DNA of 64,000 bases, from positions 4,343,501-4,407,500 of the forward strand of contig CP000699.1 of the NCBI GenBank assembly GCA_000016765.1, in the 5' to 3' direction. The notes beneath the pieces are model-generated. The model was not told the DNA's origin, did not search any database, and saw only the letters and a program-made list of their open reading frames with translations. Source of the stretch: Rhizorhabdus wittichii RW1 (lineage in GTDB: Bacteria > Pseudomonadota > Alphaproteobacteria > Sphingomonadales > Sphingomonadaceae). The number at the start of each line of letters is the position of its first letter. Position 1 is the first letter of the stretch. Position numbers and translations under genes: made by a program. Positions 53,733-61,274 of this stretch are shown here, piece after piece.

Positions 53733-55007
53733 TTAGGCCGGGAGGGTGAAGTTGTCCTCGGTGAGGTCCGAAGCGGTCACACCGGCCAGCTTGATGATGC
53801 CGTCGATGCTCGCGTCGGTGGTGTACTCACCGTCCGTGTCGTAGAACAGGTAGGTGTCGGCGCCGACCTGGATCGCGGCAACCGAGCCAGCGGCCGAGCC
53901 GGTGACCAGAACACCCTCGACATAGTCGAGAGCGGCCGCAACGGTGGTGAACGAAACGCCCGAGTTCTGGAAGACCAGGTTGTCCTCGGTGACGGTCAGA
54001 CCGGTCAGGCTGATGATGTCCTCATCGGTGCTGAAGTCGGTGATCGTCTCGTAGTACTTGGTACCAGCGATCGTCGTGGTGGCGACGTCGCCCGCGCCGA
54101 ACACGAACACGTCAGCGCCCTCGCCGCCGGTCAGCAGGTCGGTGCCAACGCCACCGGTGATGGTGTCGTCGCCAAGGTCGCCCAGGATGACGTCGTTGCC
54201 GTCGCCGCCCGTGATCTGGTCGTCGCCAGCACCGCCACGCAGGCTGTCATCGCCAGCGCCGCCGTCAATGACGTCGTCGCCCTTGTTGCCGTTGATGGTG
54301 TCGTTGCCGGCATCACCGCTGATGGTGTCGTCGTCGGCGCCACCGTTGATGCGGTCGCGACCGTCGCCGCCGTTGAGCTGATCTTCGCCGGCATTGCCCT
54401 GGATATAGTCGTTGCCCGCGCCGCCATCGATGGTGTCATTGCCATCGGTGCCACCAGCCGCCGACTGACCATAGATATGGTCGTTGCCGCTGCCGCCGAG
54501 GATGCTGTCGTTGCCAGCGCCGCCGAAGATGTTCAGATGACCCTCTGCGTCCGCTGCGTCGATCGTATCGTCGCCGGCGTCGCCGAAGATGTTGTGGTTG
54601 CCTTCGCCACCGCTCACGGTGATGGCGTCAGCACCGGCGCCGCCATAAACGAGGTGGTTGCCGTCGCCGCTCACGTCGATGGTGTCGATGCCGTCGAAAC
54701 CATAGACCGCGCTGTCGGCGTCCGAGGTAACGGCCAGGGCCGCGTCGTTGCCGGCGGTGCCGAAAACCAGCTGACCATCTTCAGCGAAGAAGGTGATGTT
54801 GGTGCTGGCATCGCCGAGCGCGTTGGCAGCGAAAGTCAGCGACTGGTCGCCGATCGTCAGGGTGACGGTCGCAACGTTGAAGCCCGAAGGCGCATTGTAG
54901 GTGACGCCGACGTCGGAAGGCGCCGCCGTCTTGAACAGCAGGGTGTCGCCAGCGACGAAGCCGCTCGCCTGAAGCTGGGTACCCTCTTCGAAAATCACAT
55001 TAGCCAT
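53733..55007 (-). CDS. RTX (calcium-binding nonapeptide repeat) type I-secreted surface protein
   Basis: 424 aa without an N-terminal signal peptide (MANVIFEEGTQLQASGF). About 12 glycine-aspartate nonapeptide repeats occupy roughly residues 115-295 (GGAGNDSILGGSGNDHIYG, GGDGNDVILGDLGDDTITGG), a calcium beta-roll. The unusual first repeats alternate with NHNIFG/HLNIFG stretches. The end TASDLTEDNFTLPA has the acidic-hydrophobic pattern of T1SS C-terminal signals. The start at 55007 has GGAGG 6 bp upstream. It is next to its presumed exporter (TolC-ABC-HlyD, 55.4-61.0 kb) and has its own promoter and strong terminators, so it is likely abundant; an S-layer-like or adhesin role is possible. Confidence 0.9.
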   Translation of the reverse strand: MANVIFEEGTQLQASGFVAGDTLLFKTAAPSDVGVTYNAPSGFNVATVTLTIGDQSLTFAANALGDASTNITFFAEDGQLVFGTAGNDAALAVTSDADSAVYGFDGIDTIDVSGDGNHLVYGGAGADAITVSGGEGNHNIFGDAGDDTIDAADAEGHLNIFGGAGNDSILGGSGNDHIYGQSAAGGTDGNDTIDGGAGNDYIQGNAGEDQLNGGDGRDRINGGADDDTISGDAGNDTINGNKGDDVIDGGAGDDSLRGGAGDDQITGGDGNDVILGDLGDDTITGGVGTDLLTGGEGADVFVFGAGDVATTTIAGTKYYETITDFSTDEDIISLTGLTVTEDNLVFQNSGVSFTTVAAALDYVEGVLVTGSAAGSVAAIQVGADTYLFYDTDGEYTTDASIDGIIKLAGVTASDLTEDNFTLPA

Positions 55008-55395
55008 TAGAAACCTCCAGTTGAACCTTACCCGGGCAAGCAGTGCGCAACCTCCCGTTTGCACGAGCGGGAGGCACCCCTTGCCGCCCGCGAACCGATC
55101 CCCCACGGCATGGTTCGACGGGCAAGCCCAGAACGTTGCTTAGCCAAGCTTTCTCAACCGTGCAACAGACAAAAGCGCACCGCAACATAGGCGATTGCAC
55201 TATCTTATCTGCGAGTTAGCCCCGTCGAGTCGGCTCGAGCCGTCCACATGCCAGCAATAATATCGAAAAAAGCAGCGAAACGAAGCCCTTTTTCGCGGCG
55301 CGGCAAGGTCTGAGCCAAGTGATTCAGTAAATCGTGTCGAAGCTAGGGCGACTTCGCAACAAACATGGTGATCGAACGGGACGCTGTTCGCCGTT
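55008..55395 (-). promoter_or_regulatory. long upstream region of the RTX gene
   Basis: 388 bp without an ORF. It contains AT-rich patches (near 55255-55295 on the minus strand, with TTTTTTCGATATTATTG) that can hold the RTX promoter, a GCTTGGCTAAGC palindrome, and by implication an mRNA leader of up to 250 nt, which would suit an abundant exported protein. Exact promoter not determined. Confidence 0.45.
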
Positions 55396-56166
55396 CTATG
55401 GCCAGTTCCGGGTCCAGGCATCGGTGGGCAGACCGGATAGCGTCTCGAATCGGGCGAGATCCTTGCGATAGAGCCCGGCGAGCAGCGCTCGATCTTTCCC
55501 TTCTAGTTGCGAGGGATAGGTGATCTCGCGCGCGGCATGAACGGTGCGCGGCGCGGTTGATGCGGGAGGCGACACGCCCAGGAACCGGCAGACCGCGCCG
55601 ATCGTGGTCTCCGGGTCGTGCTGTAGCTCCTCCGACCGCAACAACAGGCATTGCTCGCGGGGGAAAAGGGCGAACAGCCGTTCGACCTGCGCTCCGTAGA
55701 AGCCCCGCTCGACATAGCTGAATATGCGGTGATGGCCCGGCGCGGCTGGGTCCCCTGTTGCCACCCGCTCGCGGCCCTCGCGGATGCACCAGGTGAAGGG
55801 CTCGGTCTCCTTCCGCTTGGCATATTCCATCTTCCAGTGGGACCATGCCCGCTGGATCGGATCGCGGAACAGCAGGATGATCTTCATCGCCGGATGGTAG
55901 CCGGCGATGCGCTCGAGCGCGTTGGGCCAATAGAGATAGATCGGGGTCGCCTCGCCGCGCAGCCGGTCGTCCGCCGCGAACAGGGCGTGATAGGCGGAAT
56001 AGTCCGGATTGGACCAATCTACCGCCTGCTCCTCGTCGAAGAAATGCGCTTCCTTGACCGCCGGCATCTGGATGTCGGGCAGCTCGCGCAGATAGTCGAA
56101 CAGGGCGCTGGTGCCCCCTTTCTGCACCCCGGCGACCAGGAAATCGACCTTGCGGTCGCCGCTCAT
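55396..56166 (-). CDS. sulfotransferase domain protein coupled to the type I secretion genes
   Basis: 256 aa. PAPS 5'-loop GVQKGGTSALFDYL and 3'-phosphate site ILLFRDPIQRAWSHWKMEYAK; a further RSEEL block. It resembles heparan-type sulfotransferases. The ATG overlaps the HlyD stop codon (ATGA, 56163-56166), so it is the fourth gene of the TolC-ABC-HlyD operon. Cytoplasmic. Coupling to an exporter suggests sulfation of the secreted RTX protein or of a surface glycan made at the same time; neither can be decided from sequence. Confidence 0.88.
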   Translation of the reverse strand: MSGDRKVDFLVAGVQKGGTSALFDYLRELPDIQMPAVKEAHFFDEEQAVDWSNPDYSAYHALFAADDRLRGEATPIYLYWPNALERIAGYHPAMKIILLFRDPIQRAWSHWKMEYAKRKETEPFTWCIREGRERVATGDPAAPGHHRIFSYVERGFYGAQVERLFALFPREQCLLLRSEELQHDPETTIGAVCRFLGVSPPASTAPRTVHAAREITYPSQLEGKDRALLAGLYRKDLARFETLSGLPTDAWTRNWP

Positions 56167-57578
56167 CTTTCTCTCATTGCCGTCCGCATGGAGTCGGTGA
56201 ACGGTTCGAGCAGATAGTCGAGGATCGAGCGCTCGCCGGTGACGATCGCCACGCTGGCCGGCATGCCGGGAGTCAGGTGGACATTGGGTCCCGCCTTGGC
56301 GAGATTCGCCGCCGGCACCGTGATCTCGACGAGGAAATAGCTCGTGCCGCTCTTTTCGTTGACCCGCGCGTCGGCCGACACCAGTGAGACGGTGCCGTCG
56401 ACCGGCGAGACCAGCCGGGGGTTGAAGCCCAGCAGCGTCACCCGCGCCGGCATGCCCTTGCGGACATCGGAGATGTCGCGCGGGGAAACCTCGGCCGCGA
56501 TGATCAGCTCGGTGTTGGTCGGGACGATCTGCATCAGCGTCTGCCCGGCCCCGGCGACACCGCCCTCGGTGAACTGGGTCAGGTTGAACACATAGCCGGC
56601 GACCGGCGCGCGGACCTCGGACTGGTCGCGCAGCACCTGCGAGGCGCGCAGCTTCGGCACCGCGTCGGCGAGCTTTTCCTGTGCGGCGCGGATGCCGTCG
56701 GCGACCTCGGTCTGGTGACGGTCCTCGAGCTGGGCGATCTGCAGGCGGATCTGGCCGATCGACTGCCGGACCCGGGCGACGTCGGACATCACCGAGCCCT
56801 TCTGGCCGCGGACCTGAACCGCATTCCGCTCGAGCGCCAGCAGCCGGCTGTTCGGGGCATAGCCCTGCCGCGCCAGTTCGCGGACGCCATCCAGCTCCTC
56901 GCGGATCAGCTTGCTCTGGTCCTCGATCGCCTGAGCCTGGATGTTCAGGCCGTTGATCTGCGTCTCGAGCTGCTGGGCCTGCGAGCCGAGCACCAGCGCC
57001 TGGCTGCGGTAGAGCGTCGTCCGGGTCTGGAACAGGGCATCCTGGCCCTGGATCAGTGCGGCGACGCGCGGGTCGTTCATCCGGCTGCGCAGCTCGGACG
57101 GATAGGCGACGGCGGCGGCATCGGCGGCCTCCGCCTGGAAGCGCGCGATCTGCGCGTTCGAGCTGTCGACGACGCTCTGGTAGATGTCGACCGAGGCGCC
57201 GGCCTGGCTGTCGTCGAAGCGGATCAGCAACTGCCCCTTGGCGACCTTCTGTCCCTCCCGGACGAAGATCTGACGGACCACGCCGCTTTCGAGACGGCTG
57301 AGATTCTTGCTGTTGTTCTCGACCTTAACCACGCCGGTGGCCATCGCCGCGCCGGAGATCTTGAAGACCGCGGCCCAGACCAGCAGGGCGAAGACCAGGG
57401 CGAGGACGACGATCCCGCCGGTCCGCATCGGCCGGCGCAGGTCGCGTTCCAGTTCCGGATCGCTCTGGGCGGGGGCAAGGCTGAACGCGACGGGGGCGGG
57501 CGAGACGTCGTCGGTTTCCTCGTCCGGGGCGGGTTCCGTGCGGGTCAGCATGCGACGAAGATCGGGAAGGAGCTTCAC
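56163..57578 (-). CDS. HlyD-family type I secretion periplasmic adaptor
   Basis: 471 aa membrane fusion protein. N-terminal cytoplasmic tail and one membrane helix (TGGIVVLALVFALLVWAAVFKI, about residues 52-73), a lipoyl half (RLESGVVRQIFVREGQKVAKGQLLIRFD), long coiled-coil hairpin with the QTEVADGIRAAQEKL segment, and the second lipoyl half (VRAPVAGYVFNLTQF). The TolC-binding RLT-like tip lies in the coiled coil. GTG start overlapping the ABC stop (GTGA). Confidence 0.94.
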   Translation of the reverse strand: MKLLPDLRRMLTRTEPAPDEETDDVSPAPVAFSLAPAQSDPELERDLRRPMRTGGIVVLALVFALLVWAAVFKISGAAMATGVVKVENNSKNLSRLESGVVRQIFVREGQKVAKGQLLIRFDDSQAGASVDIYQSVVDSSNAQIARFQAEAADAAAVAYPSELRSRMNDPRVAALIQGQDALFQTRTTLYRSQALVLGSQAQQLETQINGLNIQAQAIEDQSKLIREELDGVRELARQGYAPNSRLLALERNAVQVRGQKGSVMSDVARVRQSIGQIRLQIAQLEDRHQTEVADGIRAAQEKLADAVPKLRASQVLRDQSEVRAPVAGYVFNLTQFTEGGVAGAGQTLMQIVPTNTELIIAAEVSPRDISDVRKGMPARVTLLGFNPRLVSPVDGTVSLVSADARVNEKSGTSYFLVEITVPAANLAKAGPNVHLTPGMPASVAIVTGERSILDYLLEPFTDSMRTAMRER

Positions 57579-59296
57579 GACTTGGCCTCCGCCAGTGCCG
57601 GGACCGGCTTCTTCTGGGGCGTGAGCGAGCGCATCACCTCCTCGCGCGGACCGAAGCGTTCGATCCGGCCGCCGCGCAGCATCATCAGCTTGTCGGCGTG
57701 GGCCAGCACGCTCGGCTTGTGCGAGACCATGACCACGGTGGTTCCGCGCTCCTTCAGCCCCTTGATCGCCTCGGCTAGCGCGGCTTCGCCCTCCGCGTCG
57801 AGATTGGCGTTGGGCTCATCGAGCACGGCGACCTTCGGATCGCCGTAGAGCGTGCGGGCGAGGCCGACGCGCTGCCGCTGCCCGGCGGAGAGGACTGAGC
57901 CGCCTTCGCCGAGTTCGGTCTCATAGCCCTTGGGCAGGCGCAGGATCAGCTCGTGCGCGCCGGCCGCCTGGGCGGCCTTGATGATGTCCGCATCCTGGGC
58001 ATCGGGCAGGAAGCGGCAGATATTGTCGCGTACCGTTCCCGCGAACAATTCGGTATCCTGCGGCTGATAGGCGACATATTGTCCGAAGTTGCCGCGCTCC
58101 CAGCTATAGACGTCCGCGCCGTCGAGGCGGACCGTCCCCGCCGTCGGTTTCCAGATGCCGACCATCAGCCGGAGCAGCGTCGACTTGCCTGCGCCCGACG
58201 GCCCGATGATGCCGACCATCTCGCCGGGCTGGATCAGGAAGCCGGCACCGACCAGGATCGGCGTGGGCGAAACGGTGGTCGAGAAGCTGACGCCCTCGAA
58301 TGCGATCCGCCCCTGCGGAACGGGGAGCTGCGTCGCGGGCACCGGCGGTTCATAATCGCTGAGCGCCTTTTCGAGCCGGCGATAGGATTGCGATGCCTCG
58401 AACAGGACCTTCCACGATCCGACGATTCGGTCGATCGGCGCCAGCGCGCGGCTCGCCAGGATCATGTTGGCGAACAGCAGGCCCGAGGCGATGTCGCCCG
58501 CGATCACCAGATAGGCGCCGACCGCGATCGTCGCGATCTGGATTCCCATGCGGACGAAGCGGATCGTGCTGGAGTAGAAGCTACCGCGGCTGCTCGCCAC
58601 GATCGTCATCCGCTGCGCCATCTGGCGATAGCCGGCCCAGGCGCTGCCTAGGGTGGGCAGCATGCCCAGCGCGCGGACGACCTCCGAATTGCGCAGCGCG
58701 GCGTCGGTGAACGAATAGCTCTTGATCGACGCGGCGCTCGCCTGCTTGAGCGCTGAATGGGTGGCGCGGTCCTGGAGCACCGCCAGGATCAGCAGGATGA
58801 TGCCGCCGACCAGCGTGACGACGCCGATCCAAGGATCGATGATGAACAGCAGACCCATGAAGATCGGCATCCAGGGCAGGTCGAACAGGACGCTGACCGC
58901 GGCTCCGCTGATCGCGCCGCGGATCGCGTCGAGATCGCGGAGCGCCTGGGCGTGCGACCCGCCCATCCGCCGGACGACGAGGTCGAACAGTGCAGCGAAG
59001 GTCGGGCTCGCGAGTTGGCGGTCGAACGCCACCGAGAAATTGGTCAGCACCTGCGTGCGATAATGGTCGAGGACGCCCGAGACCATGAACACCACCAGCG
59101 CGCCGCCGGTCAGGACGAGCAGCGTCGAGCCGCTGTGGCTGTTGAGCACCCGCGAATAGATCTGGTTGGTGTAGATCGGCAGCGCCAGGTAGAGCAGGTT
59201 GCTCGCGAGGCTGAACAGCGCCGCGCAGATGAAGGAGTTCTTCCCCTTCTTCAGCGCATCGGTGATCATGTTCTTCTCGAACAGGACGGATATCAT
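57575..59296 (-). CDS. type I secretion ABC transporter, permease/ATPase (PrtD-like)
   Basis: 573 aa with an ABC transmembrane part (about 1-310; MITDALKKGKNSFICAALFSLASNLLYLALPIYTNQIYSRVLNSHS) and a C-terminal ATPase: Walker A GPSGAGKST, signature LSAGQRQRVGLAR, Walker B VAVLDEPNAN, and SHKPS switch His. No C39 peptidase domain, so it is of the PrtD/HasD type that exports RTX proteins without processing. ATG 59296 or 59269 more likely than the TTG at 59332. Confidence 0.95.
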   Translation of the reverse strand: MISVLFEKNMITDALKKGKNSFICAALFSLASNLLYLALPIYTNQIYSRVLNSHSGSTLLVLTGGALVVFMVSGVLDHYRTQVLTNFSVAFDRQLASPTFAALFDLVVRRMGGSHAQALRDLDAIRGAISGAAVSVLFDLPWMPIFMGLLFIIDPWIGVVTLVGGIILLILAVLQDRATHSALKQASAASIKSYSFTDAALRNSEVVRALGMLPTLGSAWAGYRQMAQRMTIVASSRGSFYSSTIRFVRMGIQIATIAVGAYLVIAGDIASGLLFANMILASRALAPIDRIVGSWKVLFEASQSYRRLEKALSDYEPPVPATQLPVPQGRIAFEGVSFSTTVSPTPILVGAGFLIQPGEMVGIIGPSGAGKSTLLRLMVGIWKPTAGTVRLDGADVYSWERGNFGQYVAYQPQDTELFAGTVRDNICRFLPDAQDADIIKAAQAAGAHELILRLPKGYETELGEGGSVLSAGQRQRVGLARTLYGDPKVAVLDEPNANLDAEGEAALAEAIKGLKERGTTVVMVSHKPSVLAHADKLMMLRGGRIERFGPREEVMRSLTPQKKPVPALAEAKS

Positions 59297-59384
59297 CGCG
59301 CAGTCGTTCCTGGTTGCGGCATCCGCCGGCAAGGCCGCCGGGAGCGGCTCATTACCATCGTGGCCGGTGCTCGGCTAAGGCTTT

Positions 59385-61022
59385 TCATCGAGGATCGTCG
59401 GGGAGCGGCGGCGGGTCGCCATAGTCGCCGACGATCGACGGAATCTCGGCGGCGGTCACGACCCGGCTCTTGCTGATCGGGGTGAGCGGCTCTTCCACCG
59501 AATCCTTGGGCGGCGGCGGCGGCATCGTCGTCGCGCCGGTCGGCTTCGGCTGGTTGGCGCCGCGCAGCTCGACCTTGGGCCGCGCATGCGGGCTGGCCGA
59601 ACCGATCCGGTCGAGCAGCATCGCCGCCGGTTCGGTCGGCGAGATGCCGCGCCAGCGGACGCGCTTGAACTCGGCATCGAGGTCGCGTGCCGGGATCGCC
59701 GAATTGACCGTGCGCGCGTCGAGCCGGCCCATCGCCAGCAGCAGCGAGGCGCGCGCGACATATTCGCTGTAGCGGCTCGACAGCAGCGTCAGCTGCGCCG
59801 ATGCCAGCTCCTGCTCGGCGTTGAGCACGTCGGTCGTGCTGCGCAGCCCATATTGCTCCTCGCGCTGCATGCCGGCGAAGGTGATCTGGGCGGCTTCGAC
59901 CTGGCGGCGGCCGGCCACCACCGCGACGCGCGCGGCGGAGAGCTGACTCCAGGCCAGGACGACGTCCTGGAGCGCCTGCCGCCGTTCGCCGTCGAGCGCG
60001 GCCTGCGCGGCATTGTTCTGGTCCTGCGCCTGGCGGATGCGCGAGCTGATCGTGCCGGCCTGGAAGATCGGCTGGGTGATCGTGATCTGCGCGGTGACGT
60101 CGGTCTGCAGATTGTGCCGGTCATAGGGCGACAGCGGACCGAGCTTGCCGGCGCTCGCGCTGATCGTCGCCTGTGGGCGCTTGTTGCCGCGTTGCTCGGC
60201 GATATTGGCGCGGCTCGCCTCCTCGGAGAAGCGCGCGGCGGTGAGGTTGGCGTTCTCCTGGTCGGCGACGGCGAAAGCCTCGTCGATCGTCTCGGGCAGG
60301 CCCGGCAGCTCGGGCATCGGCTGCAGCTCGCCCGGTTCATGGCCGACGATCCGCAGATAATCGCCGCGGGTGATCGCGAGCTGGGCCTCGGCCGTGGCGA
60401 GCTGGCTTTCGCCCGCCGCGAGTCGGGCGTCCGACTGGGCGACGTCGGTGATCGTCGCATCGCGCACCTTGCGTCGCGCCTTGCGCTCGGCAAGCTGTTC
60501 GCGCAGGGCCGCGACATTCTCGCGCGATACCTCCAGCCGCTGCTGGTCGCGCAGCACCGCGCCGTAGGCCTGGATGACGAGGCGGACGACCTCGCCCTCG
60601 ACGCGGCGGAGCTGTTCCTGGCTGCCGCGGACGTTGGCGTGGGCTTCGGCGAGCGCGCCGCGCAGGCGGCCGCCGCTATAGACCGGCTGGCGCACGCTGA
60701 CGCTCAGTTCGCCCTGGTTGCTGTCGAGTGACCGCTGGCGGAGCTTCTCGTAGCTGTAGCTCGCCTGGCCGGTGATCGAGACGGTCGGTCCATATTGGCC
60801 GCGCGTCTGGACGTAGGTCTCGTTGGTGCTCTTCTGGCGATAGCGCTGTTCGACCAGCGTCGGGTTGGTCGCATAGGCCGACTCGACCGCGTCCATCAGC
60901 GTTTCGGCATGGGCGGGGAGCGACGGAAGGCAGGCTAGCAGGACCGAACCCAGCATCAGCCGCCGGGCGCGGGCACGAAGATGTGCCGGTCGATGATCGG
61001 TACGCTGCTTCTCGAAGATCAT
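59385..61022 (-). CDS. TolC-family outer-membrane protein of the type I secretion system
   Basis: 545 aa. Signal peptide MLGSVLLACLPSLPAHA, then TLMDAVESAYATNPTLVEQR, the beginning of an outer-membrane efflux repeat; the second repeat runs from ETIDEAFAVADQENANLTAARF to GRLDARTVN. The C-terminal 110 residues are Pro-rich (TTMPPPPPKDSVEEPLTP) and variable. Start at 61022 (MIFEKQRTD); upstream in-frame codons to 61112 look non-homologous. First gene of the secretion operon, 88 bp before the ABC gene. Confidence 0.92.
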   Translation of the reverse strand: MIFEKQRTDHRPAHLRARARRLMLGSVLLACLPSLPAHAETLMDAVESAYATNPTLVEQRYRQKSTNETYVQTRGQYGPTVSITGQASYSYEKLRQRSLDSNQGELSVSVRQPVYSGGRLRGALAEAHANVRGSQEQLRRVEGEVVRLVIQAYGAVLRDQQRLEVSRENVAALREQLAERKARRKVRDATITDVAQSDARLAAGESQLATAEAQLAITRGDYLRIVGHEPGELQPMPELPGLPETIDEAFAVADQENANLTAARFSEEASRANIAEQRGNKRPQATISASAGKLGPLSPYDRHNLQTDVTAQITITQPIFQAGTISSRIRQAQDQNNAAQAALDGERRQALQDVVLAWSQLSAARVAVVAGRRQVEAAQITFAGMQREEQYGLRSTTDVLNAEQELASAQLTLLSSRYSEYVARASLLLAMGRLDARTVNSAIPARDLDAEFKRVRWRGISPTEPAAMLLDRIGSASPHARPKVELRGANQPKPTGATTMPPPPPKDSVEEPLTPISKSRVVTAAEIPSIVGDYGDPPPLPDDPR

Positions 61023-61274
61023 CCGAATTCGCCGCCAGTTCGCGGACGGCTCCACCCTCGGCATGCCTGTCATGCCGGGGCGCCCCCATAGCTGCCTGTG
61101 CGCGGCTGTCAATTGGCATCGCTCGCTTGCTGCAGCCTTAACGGCTTGCCTTAAAAGCGCTCTTGTTCCTAAGGAGCCCTTTTCCTGGGCCGTCCTTCCC
61201 GCCGGTCTTCAAGAGTTTTCCCGGATGGCTCGTGGCTATTTCTCCGTCCTGTTCCACATGTTAACCGATAACGC

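Noticed and set aside
53733-55007. Tandem DNA repeat or CRISPR-like array
   Set aside because: The repetitiveness comes from degenerate glycine-aspartate codons of the RTX nonapeptides; there are no identical repeats with unique spacers.
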